The position numbers and the translations under genes are program-made. From assembly GCA_018241695.1 (NCBI GenBank), contig JAFEDH010000030.1:95659-159658 (forward strand): a stretch of 64,000 bases of DNA, written 5' to 3'. The notes beneath the pieces are model-generated. The model was not told the origin of the DNA. It worked only from the letters and a program-made list of their open reading frames with translations, and did not search any database. Origin of the DNA: Pseudomonadota bacterium (GTDB lineage Bacteria > Pseudomonadota > Gammaproteobacteria > Burkholderiales > Rhodocyclaceae). This document shows, piece by piece, positions 16,933-24,534 of this stretch; the stretch's first letter is position 1, and each line of letters starts with the position of its first letter.

Positions 16933-18009
16933 ATGATGTCCCGATCCAATCTGATTCCCATTGGCTATGCCGCCGCCGTTTTCGAGGAACTGGCACTGGC
17001 CGGCCATTCCCGAATCAGGGTGTTCCGCGATGCCGGCCTGGAACTTGACGAACAGGAGATTCTCGATCCCGAACTCCAGCTGCCGGCGCCGGTTTTTTCT
17101 CATCTGTATGGTGTCGCCTTGCGCATTCTGGAAGCCGAAACCAGCTTGAGAGCCGATCACAGCCGGATGGACAAGGATGTGGTGGACCTGCTTTGTCATT
17201 GCCTCATTAGTTGCACCCGGCTGGACGAGGCCATCGACAGGGCGGCGGCCTTTCTACGTGCCATCGGCCCGCTTGGCACACTGTTGCAGCGTTGCCAGCG
17301 TGGTACTGCCGTCCGGCTGAGCTTTGACTTCATGCGCCGTGATGACAAGAGAGCTTCGCTGCTCGTCGTTCTGGCTGCGATGAATATGCTGCACCAGCTT
17401 TTTTCATGGCTCATCGGCAAAGAGATAAAACTGCAATCCGTTTCATTACGATATGCGGCGCTGCAAGAGCAGTTTTTAATCGCCCATGGACTCGGAGTAC
17501 CTCCTGCCTACGGGCAGACGGAGGATGCCATCACCTTTTCCGGCCATTATCTGGATCAGCCAATCGTCCGCTCTCCGCAGGATTTGCGCGAGGTGATTGA
17601 TTACTTTCCCCTGGATCTGCATCTTTGCATCGACAGTCACGGTACTTTTTCCGAGCGGGTGCGAAGATTGATTTCGTCTGCGCTGTATCGCAATCAGACC
17701 ATTCCGGGGCTGCGGACTTGCGCCCAGCTCTTGTATGTGGGAGAAACGACGCTGCGCCGCCATCTGGATCAGGAAGGTACGCGTTTCACCCTCATCCGGA
17801 CGACCTGTCAGCGGGAATATGTGGAGTATCTGCTCCGGTTTTCGGGCAGAACCGTGGAAGAAATTGCAGGGATGGCAGGGTTTGGTGACGACAGGGCGTT
17901 GCGCCGCGCCTTCAGGTCATGGTCGGGTGTCAGTCCATCGGATTTCCGGAGCCGTGGCGCCTTGCCCAGGCAACCCCGTGCAGATCGGCGCAAAGTGAAA
18001 ATGGAGTAA
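16933..18009 (+). CDS. AraC-family regulator with arabinose-binding-like N-terminal domain
   Basis: The product has 358 residues. The N-terminal ~200 residues match the PF12625-like domain of OruR/ArgR-type AraC proteins (PIGYAAAVFEELALAGHSR; HQLFSWLIGKEI). The C-terminal ~100 carry two helix-turn-helix motifs (CAQLLYVGETTLRRHL; VEEIAGMAGFGDDRALRRAF) and the end WSGVSPSDFR. A second ATG directly follows the first. It is divergent from the epoxide hydrolase and 6 bp upstream of the urea transporter; which of the two it regulates cannot be told. Confidence 0.9.
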   Translation: MMSRSNLIPIGYAAAVFEELALAGHSRIRVFRDAGLELDEQEILDPELQLPAPVFSHLYGVALRILEAETSLRADHSRMDKDVVDLLCHCLISCTRLDEAIDRAAAFLRAIGPLGTLLQRCQRGTAVRLSFDFMRRDDKRASLLVVLAAMNMLHQLFSWLIGKEIKLQSVSLRYAALQEQFLIAHGLGVPPAYGQTEDAITFSGHYLDQPIVRSPQDLREVIDYFPLDLHLCIDSHGTFSERVRRLISSALYRNQTIPGLRTCAQLLYVGETTLRRHLDQEGTRFTLIRTTCQREYVEYLLRFSGRTVEEIAGMAGFGDDRALRRAFRSWSGVSPSDFRSRGALPRQPRADRRKVKME

Positions 18010-18015
18010 GCCTCT

Positions 18016-18939
18016 ATGTTCGGAAGCATCCTGCGGGGGAGTGGCCAGGTCATCTTCATGGAGAGCCCCTGGTCGGGTCTGCTTAATTTCGCGGCAATGT
18101 TCTGGGCGGCGTATGCCGGTGGAACCACGCTTGCCGTTGCGATCGGATCGGTAGTCGGCACCGTGGTGGCGACTCTGGTGGCATCCCGTTTGCAGGCCGG
18201 GCGCACCGCAATAAAAGCCGGTCTTTATGGGTTCAATGGAATGCTGATCGGCGCGGGAATACCGACTTTTCTCGAACACACGCTGTTCATGTGGGAAATT
18301 CTGATCTTCGTGTGCGGCATATCTGCGATCGTTACCCTTGCGCTGGGTAACGCGCTGCGCAGATGGAGCATACCGGGGCTTACCTTCCCTTTTATTTTGT
18401 GCACCTGGCTGGTTCTGCTGGCTGCGGGCAATATTCCCACATTGCATGCCATCGGGCCATCCGCTGCCATATGGCCTGGTGGACCCGATGCGATGTTTGG
18501 CACGCATGCCTTCGTCCGGGCGGTGCTGACCAGCATCTCCCAGATTTATTTTGTCGACAATCCCGTGTCGGGGGGAATTTTTCTGCTGGCGATTGCCATC
18601 CATTCCCCACGCTGTGCCGGCTTTGCATTTCTGGGCGCTGCGCTGGCTGTGGTGTTGTCGTTATGGTTCGGGGCGGACCGGGGGATGGTCTATCACGGTC
18701 TATGGGGGTATTCGGCAATACTTACGGCAGCCGCAATCGGAGCCGTCTTCATAGCACCGGGTACAAGAGCTCTGGTTTATGCGCTGGCAGCCACGGTATT
18801 TTCCGTGCTGGTGCATGCGGCGCTGTCCACGCTCTTTCAACCGGCGGGTATTCCGGTGTTCACCTTTCCCTTTGTTGTGACAACCTGGATATTCCTGCTG
18901 GCGAGAGCCGGCCTGGCTGAAACTGCCAGCGGAAAATAG
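18016..18939 (+). CDS. Urea transporter (UT family)
   Basis: The product has 307 residues and about ten membrane segments arranged as two repeats. Family signatures appear twice: GLYGFNGMLIGAGIP with LTFPFILCTWL, and YHGLWGYSAILTAAAIG with FTFPFVVTTWIFLL. UT proteins are channel-like facilitators that let urea cross the inner membrane. It lies 6 bp after the AraC gene. No urease or urea carboxylase gene is visible in this window, so the purpose of uptake is unclear. Confidence 0.88.
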   Translation: MFGSILRGSGQVIFMESPWSGLLNFAAMFWAAYAGGTTLAVAIGSVVGTVVATLVASRLQAGRTAIKAGLYGFNGMLIGAGIPTFLEHTLFMWEILIFVCGISAIVTLALGNALRRWSIPGLTFPFILCTWLVLLAAGNIPTLHAIGPSAAIWPGGPDAMFGTHAFVRAVLTSISQIYFVDNPVSGGIFLLAIAIHSPRCAGFAFLGAALAVVLSLWFGADRGMVYHGLWGYSAILTAAAIGAVFIAPGTRALVYALAATVFSVLVHAALSTLFQPAGIPVFTFPFVVTTWIFLLARAGLAETASGK

Positions 18940-18994
18940 AAGGGTTGATATGGGGCAGATACTCCCCATCCTCTCCTGCCAGCAGAGAATGCAG

Positions 18995-20698
18995 CTAGGG
19001 CGCACGGGGGAGCCGGGCACCCGTGGCCCATTGCCAGAGCCAGCCACCACTTTCGCGACCGCTCAGAACATATTCCATGGCATTGCCGTTTTGCAGCGTC
19101 AGTTCCACATCCCTGCGGGTGCCTTCGGGTGCGGCGAACAGCAGGCGATCGCCGGCGATCAGGAGCTCATCTTCCGCTGGCAGCAGGAGGGGTTTTCCAT
19201 CACGTTCCAGCAGTAATGGCACCACGGGGAGGGTATCGTCCCGGTTCCTGTTGTCACGCAACAGATCTCCCAGCCGGATCGAACGTCCCTGCATCAGTTC
19301 GCGGTGAACAGCGGCTGCATCCTGGGCATTGAGGCAGGAACGCCAGAGTTCTGGCACCCGGTCCGGGGAAATTTTCTGCATGGTTGCCACAAGCCGGGCG
19401 CACCATGCTTCATCACATTGATGCAGCAGGTGGACAAGATGCGCCAGCATCGGTGTGGTCAGAATGGAGAGACATTCCTGCGCCACGATATGGCTGGGTA
19501 CCATGCAGGCATCACTGTCGAAGGCCTCAAACAAAGGATTGTTGGCCGCCTGGTTCTGGCGGGTGACGATGAACAATCCGGAGTTGATCTCTCGGGCCAT
19601 GACTGCAAGTGCCAGATTGGCGACATCGTTGTCACTACCGGCCACGATGCCTTGCGCCTCGCGTATGCCTGCGGCTTCGAGCGTGGCGGCATCGGTACCC
19701 AGGCCACGAATTACCCTGCGATCCGGCACCGGATCGGCCTGTGGGTCCACGATGGTGACGGTGATTCCGACCGCTTCCAGTTTGCGAACCACGGCCTGGC
19801 CAAAAAGACCATAACCGCAGACGATCCAGTGTCCTCTGGGTGGATGATGGGGATCGGGCAATGGGGTGCCGGGCAGGGCGGTAAGCAATTCCGTCAAACG
19901 GGAACGTTCGGGCGCCACGATGGCCTGGGAAAGATAGCTGGCAAAGCGCTGGAACGGATTGATGACATGATGGGTTCCGCAGGAGATCATATTGGCCACA
20001 GTGGTGGCGCTGCGGGCACGGGCCAGAATGGGGATGCCGGGACTGAGCAGGCGTGTGGCCATGGCGACAACCAGATTCGTGGATTCGTCATCGGTCAGAG
20101 CCAGCACCCCGCGGCACCGGCGATGCTGCAGGCCGGCCTGTAACAGCCGCCTGGGTTCGCCGGCATCGGCATGGAGGGCGAGAGGACTGGTCCGGTAATC
20201 TTCCATGTCCAGTTCCTGGACCCGCGCTTCATCAATCTCCAGAACCACAAAACGCTGGTTCAGATGATCGAGCGCACGACAAACCCGTCGCCCGGTTTCA
20301 CCATAGCCGCACACCAGATAGAAAGGTTCGTTGATACGGCGCAGGCCGCGCAGAAACCGATTGGTGACCAGTGCCTTGAGCAGGCCCTTGTCCTGAAAAC
20401 AGGAAAGCAGGGTGACGATGACAAAAGACCAGCTGATCACCAGCAGATAAATGCAGGCAGTAACCCACAGGCGTTGTGCATCGGAAAACCCGCCGACCGG
20501 CTCGGTGTAGCCGATCGTGGTGGCGGTATAGGTGATGAAGTAAAAGGCGTGGAAAAAGCCCAGCGGTGGTGTCGGGTTACCGTTTACATCCGCACCGGGG
20601 ATCAGGGTCAGCCCGAGTACGGCGATGGCGTGGCTGAGAATGACCAGAATCAGCGGCAGCCGCATGCGCCGCAGCAGCAGGAAGAAAACGCTGTTCAT
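18995..20698 (-). CDS. Ion channel with two RCK (TrkA-N/TrkA-C) domains
   Basis: The product has 567 residues. A short two-helix pore module (residues ~12-105) has the filter-like TTIGYTEP at 60-67. Two NAD-binding RCK domains follow (YLVCGYGETGRRVCRAL; HWIVCGYGLFGQAVVRKL) and a C-terminal TrkA-C part. The filter differs from canonical T-V-G-Y-G-D: Thr replaces the second Gly and Glu the Asp, so ion selectivity is open. The start at 20698 comes 17 bp after the preceding stop; a longer frame would overlap that gene. It probably forms an operon with the small membrane protein upstream. Confidence 0.85.
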   Translation of the reverse strand: MNSVFFLLLRRMRLPLILVILSHAIAVLGLTLIPGADVNGNPTPPLGFFHAFYFITYTATTIGYTEPVGGFSDAQRLWVTACIYLLVISWSFVIVTLLSCFQDKGLLKALVTNRFLRGLRRINEPFYLVCGYGETGRRVCRALDHLNQRFVVLEIDEARVQELDMEDYRTSPLALHADAGEPRRLLQAGLQHRRCRGVLALTDDESTNLVVAMATRLLSPGIPILARARSATTVANMISCGTHHVINPFQRFASYLSQAIVAPERSRLTELLTALPGTPLPDPHHPPRGHWIVCGYGLFGQAVVRKLEAVGITVTIVDPQADPVPDRRVIRGLGTDAATLEAAGIREAQGIVAGSDNDVANLALAVMAREINSGLFIVTRQNQAANNPLFEAFDSDACMVPSHIVAQECLSILTTPMLAHLVHLLHQCDEAWCARLVATMQKISPDRVPELWRSCLNAQDAAAVHRELMQGRSIRLGDLLRDNRNRDDTLPVVPLLLERDGKPLLLPAEDELLIAGDRLLFAAPEGTRRDVELTLQNGNAMEYVLSGRESGGWLWQWATGARLPRAP

Positions 20699-20714
20699 AC
20701 GTTTTCCGTTGAAT

Positions 20715-21098
20715 TCAACGGCGGAGCATGACGGTTTCGGCAATGAGCATGATGACGGACACGATATTGGCAAACAGGGCGCCCCCCGCAAGGGAAACGA
20801 CGCTCGCAGTGACATGGGGCGTCATGCCATCCCCGGTGCCATAAATAGCGACAGCCCAGGTGACTGCAGCAGCGATCAGCTGCAGGTCAGCCACCAGACT
20901 GGTGGACAAATGCACGGCGCCAATCTGGGTACGGTCACCGAATTTGAGCGCCGTAGCGATGAAGTTCACCACGATGGCGGCAAACAGTTCATACACGCTA
21001 TGGAGATCGGGCAGGGCGATATCTCCGACAAAAAAACCGAAATTCAGGGTTGCGGAGAGAACAATGAAAAAACCGAAAACCACTTTTTCGAAATTCAT
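20715..21098 (-). CDS. Small integral membrane protein (DUF6394-like)
   Basis: The product has 127 residues and four predicted membrane helices (VVFGFFIVLSATLNFGFFV; VYELFAAIVVNFIATALKF; DLQLIAAAVTWAVAIYG; VVSLAGGALFANIVSVIML). AGGAAAGG precedes the ATG at 21098; an earlier in-frame ATG lacks one. The pattern resembles a family of unknown function that I remember sitting beside RCK-type channel genes (from memory, not checked). It precedes the channel gene by 17 bp and may be an accessory subunit. Confidence 0.7.
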   Translation of the reverse strand: MNFEKVVFGFFIVLSATLNFGFFVGDIALPDLHSVYELFAAIVVNFIATALKFGDRTQIGAVHLSTSLVADLQLIAAAVTWAVAIYGTGDGMTPHVTASVVSLAGGALFANIVSVIMLIAETVMLRR

Positions 21099-21265
21099 GA
21101 CCTTTCCTGCATCCAATATTCGACGGGTGACAGGTTACAACAGGGGCGGGCGTCTCTTGTGTAATTCGCGCATGATCGGGAAACTCCGTCAGTCACGGGA
21201 TATTGCTCATCCACACCTTTCTTGGTGGATATCTGGAGAAGTTTCTGCTGCTGCCTGGGTACATC

Positions 21266-21364
21266 ATGGCTGCCCGCTCCACGTTCCGTGATTGGGCCGC
21301 CTGGTGCGATTCAAAGCGTGCCGCCAACATCATCCCCACATACAAGAAAGCGAAAGCCGCTTGA
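21266..21364 (+). pseudogene. C-terminal scar of a tyrosine-recombinase integrase
   Basis: A 32-codon frame contains RSTFRDWAAWCDSKRAAN. RSTFRDWAA is the stretch after the catalytic HGFR of P4-type integrases, and WAAWCDSKRAANIIP resembles the extreme C-terminus of the same proteins. The ~60 residues normally between them, with the catalytic Tyr, are missing. This would fit a deletion between two similar D-W-A-A motifs. Nothing upstream reads as integrase. It marks the left edge of the decayed island. Confidence 0.55.
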
Positions 21365-21366
21365 CG

Positions 21367-21389
21367 AGTGTAATTGATGTGATTACACT
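21367..21389. promoter_or_regulatory. Candidate HigA operator
   Basis: AGTGTAAT and ATTACACT form perfect 8-bp inverted arms with a 7-bp spacer, 25 bp upstream of the higB ATG. A further ATTACA half-site lies at 21402-21407. This position is typical for antitoxin autorepression. Confidence 0.65.
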
Positions 21390-21414
21390 GATTGCCAGTT
21401 GATTACATATCGCC

Positions 21415-21693
21415 ATGATTCGGACATTCAGACATCGCGGACTTGAACGGTTCTTCAAGAAGGGCGACCACCGGGGCATCATCGCCAAGAGCGAGGCGCG
21501 CATCGAGCGCATTCTCGACCGACTGGATACGGTGCCCAATCCCGAGGACATGAACATCCCCGGCTTCAAGCTTCACGGCCTGGGCGGGGATCGGAAAGGC
21601 ACCTACGTGGTATCGGTGACCGGCAACTGGCGCATTACCTTTCGTTTCGAGGGCGAAGACGCTGTCGATGTGGACTTGGAGGATTATCACTGA
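21415..21693 (+). CDS. higB: HigB-type toxin (RelE superfamily)
   Basis: The product has 92 residues. It has the HigB pattern MIRTFRHRGLERFFKKGD, IPGFKLHGLGGDRKGTYVVSV, and the closing NWRITFRFEGEDAVDVDLEDYH. HigB cleaves mRNA on the ribosome. The stop overlaps the antitoxin ATG by one base (TGATG), with toxin first as usual for higBA. It is part of the accessory island. Confidence 0.93.
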   Translation: MIRTFRHRGLERFFKKGDHRGIIAKSEARIERILDRLDTVPNPEDMNIPGFKLHGLGGDRKGTYVVSVTGNWRITFRFEGEDAVDVDLEDYH

Positions 21694-22010
21694 TGAAGTC
21701 GCTACGAAACCCGAACCGGCGGCCCACGCACCCTGGTGCGATTCTGCGTGAGGATGTGTTGCCCGCCCTGGAAATGACGCAAACGGAATTCGCTGGGCGC
21801 CTGGGCGTATCCCGCCTATCCGTGTCGGACTTGCTGCATGAGAAGCGTGGCATGTCGCCGGAAATGGCCATGCGCGTCGCCAAGCTGCTCAACACTACGC
21901 CCGAGAGCTGGCTGCGCATGCAGGAGGCGGTCGACTTGTGGGACGTGCAGCAAAAACCCGAGAAACTGGCCGGTATCAAGCCCCTCAAGAGGGAACTGCT
22001 GGCCGCATAG
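21693..22010 (+). CDS. higA: HigA antitoxin (XRE helix-turn-helix)
   Basis: The product has 105 residues. It starts with the HigA signature RRPTHPGAILREDVLPAL, then the helix-turn-helix TQTEFAGRLGVSRLSVSDLLHEKRG, and ends with TTPESWLRMQEAVDLWDVQQ. It neutralises HigB and represses the operon, probably through the inverted repeat at 21367-21389. Confidence 0.93.
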   Translation: MKSLRNPNRRPTHPGAILREDVLPALEMTQTEFAGRLGVSRLSVSDLLHEKRGMSPEMAMRVAKLLNTTPESWLRMQEAVDLWDVQQKPEKLAGIKPLKRELLAA

Positions 22011-22131
22011 AGCTTTCACCCGCCCCCGACCGGGATCGCCGGGGATGCGTGCCGAGAAGGAGTTGCATCTCCGACTCGGCACTGACCACAACGCAAGACG
22101 TACAAGGGGAATTGCATTAGAACAGGGGGGT

Positions 22132-22228
22132 GCGAGGTCAACAGTTGAAAACGAAAAACCCCGCAGGGCGCGGGGCTCGGCGGGGTCATCGTCCAGTCAG
22201 AGACTGGTTTTGCCAATATTATTGGCGG
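22132..22228. repeat. Direct repeat, left copy (tRNA-Ser 3' flank duplicate)
   Basis: These 97 bases match 24313-24409 with four differences by eye and no length change. The copy starts at GCGAGGTCAACAG, includes a terminator hairpin and ends at TTATTGGCGG. In the right copy that end is the last bases (with encoded CCA) of tRNA-Ser(GCU). It is a likely att-type duplication or tandem-duplication scar. Confidence 0.85.
22154..22175 (-). terminator. Terminator hairpin inside the left repeat copy
   Basis: CCCCGC / GCGGGG stem with a 5-base loop and a run of five A on the plus strand, i.e. a U-tract for minus-strand transcripts. It is identical to the hairpin downstream of tRNA-Ser(GCU). Confidence 0.7.
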
Positions 22229-22396
22229 GCCAGAAGGTATGCCAACACAAACCGTCTAGCCTGCAATGATTAAATTCTATTCACACCAGCCATCAGCAGC
22301 AACCTTCTCGGCACTGCGGCCTTGACTTCCTTCTGGGGTTACGCGAGTTATGCGGCAACCACGAAACCAAGAGGAAAACGACATGCAGGCTTCGAC

Positions 22397-22663
22397 CTAC
22401 CCTGTAACTCCGATGCGCCAAATCGCAATCATTCTTGCCCACTGCATCGTGCGAATCCAGAGAAAGCGATCGACCAGAGCCATGACAGAACCGAACTGAT
22501 GTGCAACGCGGTTGTGACATGACTCGGGTGATTGCTTCACCGCTTTGGCTAATATTTGCTTCTCGTGTCGGCGTAGCGACTTGGCCGGTTTCGTATGGGC
22601 CCCGGCCTTGCGGAACTTGGTGAGTGCCACGAAAGGGTTTCGTGGCTTGATTTTCGGTTTCAT
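22397..22663 (-). CDS. Small basic hypothetical protein
   Basis: The product has 88 residues. AAAGGAG lies a few bases upstream of the ATG at 22663, which is the main evidence that it is translated. The first ~50 residues (KPKIKPRNPFVALTKFRKAG; KSLRRHEKQILAKA) are strongly basic and look like small proteins seen on mobile elements. The C-terminal part is less protein-like and could be out of frame or decayed. It follows the ParDE pair on the same strand. Function unknown. Confidence 0.45.
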   Translation of the reverse strand: MKPKIKPRNPFVALTKFRKAGAHTKPAKSLRRHEKQILAKAVKQSPESCHNRVAHQFGSVMALVDRFLWIRTMQWARMIAIWRIGVTG

Positions 22664-22676
22664 CTCATCTCTCCTT

Positions 22677-22840
22677 TCATAGAACTGCTTCCAGCTCCTT
22701 CCGCTCCAGAAGGTTCAGCAACTTGAGCGAGGGGCCACTGGGGTGCTTATCGTCGCCGGTTACCCTTATCTCAAGGTGAAGTAATTGATCCAAAGACTGC
22801 GCGACCGCGCTAGTGTTGCCGGTCGGCGGAGGACTCTACG
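22677..22840 (-). pseudogene. Short reading-frame remnant after parE
   Basis: A stop-to-stop frame with no good start reads LDQLLHLEIRVTGDD and then LKLLNLLERKELEAVL before its stop. The regular amphipathic pattern looks like the C-terminal end of a real protein. It overlaps the 3' end of parE and ends 13 bases before the ATG of the small basic protein. I do not recognise the family. Confidence 0.35.
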
Positions 22841-23193
22841 TCGGACTCGTTGGCTGCCGGCAGGTTACGTGGCAGATCCATGCTGTCGTGAAGCAGACGA
22901 AGCACCTCGATGACCGAAGCATCCGGGCCCGGATCAACCCGGAAGACGATGAAGTGCCGTCCCTTGCGCCCGTGGCGGGCGACGTGCAGGGTATGTATGC
23001 CAGGGCTGATGTCTTCGCGCTGGTGGCAGCCGACGATGTCCGGCCCTCGCGCAAGATCCCTCAGGGCGCTACGGATCGTCTTATCGTAGACGCGCGTTTG
23101 CCCTTTGCCGAAATGATCGAGCGTCCATCTCAGAATATTGACCAGATCGCGCGTTGCTTCCGTAGTCAGGCTGACTTTCCAGCGCGGGGTCAT
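22810..23193 (-). CDS. parE: ParE/RelE-family toxin
   Basis: The product has 127 residues with the ParE fold: WKVSLTTEATRDLVNILRWTLDHFG, then LARGPDIVGCHQRED, and the last strands ISPGIHTLHVARHGRKGRHFIVFRV with VIEVLRLLHDSMDL. ParE toxins poison gyrase; other RelE-like toxins cleave mRNA, and the sequence does not settle which. The ATG overlaps the antitoxin stop by 4 bp. The C-terminal ~20 residues are an unrelated tail and may result from loss of the original stop. Confidence 0.88.
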   Translation of the reverse strand: MTPRWKVSLTTEATRDLVNILRWTLDHFGKGQTRVYDKTIRSALRDLARGPDIVGCHQREDISPGIHTLHVARHGRKGRHFIVFRVDPGPDASVIEVLRLLHDSMDLPRNLPAANESDVESSADRQH

Positions 23194-23471
23194 GCGGCGC
23201 CGATGACTTCGTTGGCGAGCGCAGCGAGGTGCCTATCGAGTGCTTCTGGCGTATCGAAGGTAATGTATCGCCCGGCTTCCATGTCGGCAATGCCGATGCG
23301 CGTAGCCTCGCGCAAGGCATCGAGCTTCGCGGCTTCTTCTGTCTCGCGCGTTTCGACCAGCCGCAGTCCTTCACGGAGAACCTCGCTGGCATTCTGGTAG
23401 CGGCCGGAGGACACCAGTTGCTCAACAAAGGAAGCCTGATGGTCGGTAAGGACGACATTGCGGGTAGGCAT
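23190..23471 (-). CDS. parD: ParD-type antitoxin (ribbon-helix-helix)
   Basis: The product has 93 residues. The N-terminal ribbon-helix-helix (RNVVLTDHQASFVEQLVSSG; NASEVLREGLRLVETRE) binds DNA and the C-terminal helix binds the toxin. It is first in the two-gene operon and overlaps parE by 4 bp. It belongs to the island beside tRNA-Ser. Confidence 0.9.
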   Translation of the reverse strand: MPTRNVVLTDHQASFVEQLVSSGRYQNASEVLREGLRLVETRETEEAAKLDALREATRIGIADMEAGRYITFDTPEALDRHLAALANEVIGAA

Positions 23472-23607
23472 GGCAGACCTCGTTTAAATGGATACTGGCA
23501 TAGTATGCCATTTCGTGCTCATTGATGCAAAATCGGTCACAGATCTAGTCCGGCGTCTGAAACCGGGATATCGATGTGGTAGTCGTATCGCAGATCAGCC
23601 TTGTCAG

Positions 23608-23915
23608 CTATGTTGCGAAAGCCGCTTTTACTAGCCGCGCCGCCTGGGGGTCGTAGACGTAGTTAGTTATCGTCCCGTCCTTGATGCGCTCGACGGCTTC
23701 GTCAACGACGAACAAGGGAACGAGGAACCATTCCTGCGGCTGCACGGGATGGCCAAAGCGGTCATTGATCGTGATGTCTAGCCGCGCCGGCGCAAACAGC
23801 CTGTGAAACAGGTTCTCCATTCGTGTTCGGTTGATGCCTGCCAGTTTGTAGGTGGCAACCACCTCGACCTTCGCCAGAAGGTACGTGGCGTCATGCTCGG
23901 CGTCCGCGATACGGG
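23608..23915 (-). pseudogene. GIY-YIG (T5orf172-like) nuclease C-terminal remnant
   Basis: The frame reads RIADAEHDATYLLAKVEVV, ATYKLAGINRTRMENLFHRLF, and FGHPVQPQEWFLVPLFVVDEAVERI. This matches my memory of the C-terminal half of T5orf172/GIY-YIG-type proteins. The N-terminal catalytic GIY-YIG part is missing; upstream of ~23915 the frame no longer resembles the family. An internal ATG at 23862 would give an 84-residue protein, but it would lack the nuclease centre. Confidence 0.55.
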
Positions 23916-24312
23916 TCGGTGTAGATGCCCAGCACTGCCACTGTTCTCTGCTACATACCTTTCCTCAGCTGCCGAGGCTCTTGCACAGATGGACGAGGTG
24001 ATGAGAATTTTGTCTTCAGTCATAGCGGTTCGTGCCAGTTTGCTAGGTATTCCGGTACTTTGAATATTGTACTCATGCGTCATTGTCTCATCAGGGAGGC
24101 CCATGGAATGAGCCTCCTGAAGGTGTTTTCTACACTGATATTTTGCTTTGGCGCTTCGTCGCTGCCAAAACATACGCCAATGCGAACTTCGCCGTGACCG
24201 CCCGGAAACCAGTACCAGTTGGACGATTGAAAACCTGCACCGAGATGCTCGTAGTCAACAGGTTTCGAGAAATCTGGCGTCTAAGAGCGCAGATTCCTGA
24301 GAACGTGAGGGA
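23916..24312. other. Unassigned island DNA
   Basis: About 400 bases between the nuclease remnant and the right repeat copy. Several short frames cross it on both strands, but none has a ribosome site or a recognisable motif. I see nothing functional here. Confidence 0.5.
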
Positions 24313-24409
24313 GCGAGGTCAACAGGTAGAAACGAAAAACCCCGCAGGGCGCGGGGCTCGGCGGGGTCATCGTCCAGTCAGAGACTGGTTTTGCCAATGT
24401 TATTGGCGG
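24313..24409. repeat. Direct repeat, right copy (joined to tRNA-Ser 3' end)
   Basis: 97-bp copy of 22132-22228, offset 2181 bp. It covers the tRNA-Ser(GCU) terminator and runs into the last six bases of the tRNA gene, including the encoded CCA. Confidence 0.85.
24335..24356 (-). terminator. Terminator downstream of tRNA-Ser(GCU)
   Basis: CCCCGC / GCGGGG stem with a 5-base loop and a U-tract for the minus strand, ~48 bp beyond the tRNA 3' end. It would end the lysC-tRNA transcript. Confidence 0.75.
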
Positions 24410-24496
24410 AGAAGGAGGGATTCGAACCCTCGATGCAGTTTTTGACCGCATGCTCCCTTAGCAGGGGAGTGCCTTCGACCACTCGGCCACTTCTCC
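24404..24496 (-). tRNA. tRNA-Ser(GCU)
   Basis: On the minus strand the 7-bp acceptor GGAGAAG / CTTCTCC is complete. The anticodon stem CTCCC / GGGAG holds loop CTGCTAA with anticodon GCT. The variable arm is long, as in class II tRNAs, the T-loop is GGTTCGAATCC, and CCA is encoded at 24404-24406. It follows lysC by 38 bp. Its 3' end is duplicated in the repeat pair, a common signature of integration beside a tRNA gene. Confidence 0.95.
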
Positions 24497-24534
24497 GGAA
24501 GGAGCGCGATGATACCTGCTTGCAGTCCTTCGGG

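Larger units (their letters stand above)
22011..22396. other. Gene-free stretch of the island carrying the left direct-repeat copy
   Basis: These 386 bases have no supported gene. They contain the 97-bp repeat at 22132-22228 with its terminator hairpin. The remainder (22011-22131 and 22229-22396) shows nothing I recognise on either strand. Confidence 0.6.

Noticed and set aside
23778..24173. 131-codon minus-strand frame overlapping the GIY-YIG-like remnant
   Set aside because: The conserved protein pattern is in another frame; this one shows none and no ribosome site.
22132..24409. Two copies of a ~100-bp element as a possible CRISPR array or IS ends
   Set aside because: Only two copies 2.2 kb apart in direct orientation, no transposase between them, and the repeat is the tRNA 3' flank.
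24083..24445. 120-codon plus-strand frame crossing the right repeat and into tRNA-Ser
   Set aside because: It reads through a terminator hairpin and a tRNA gene on the opposite strand.
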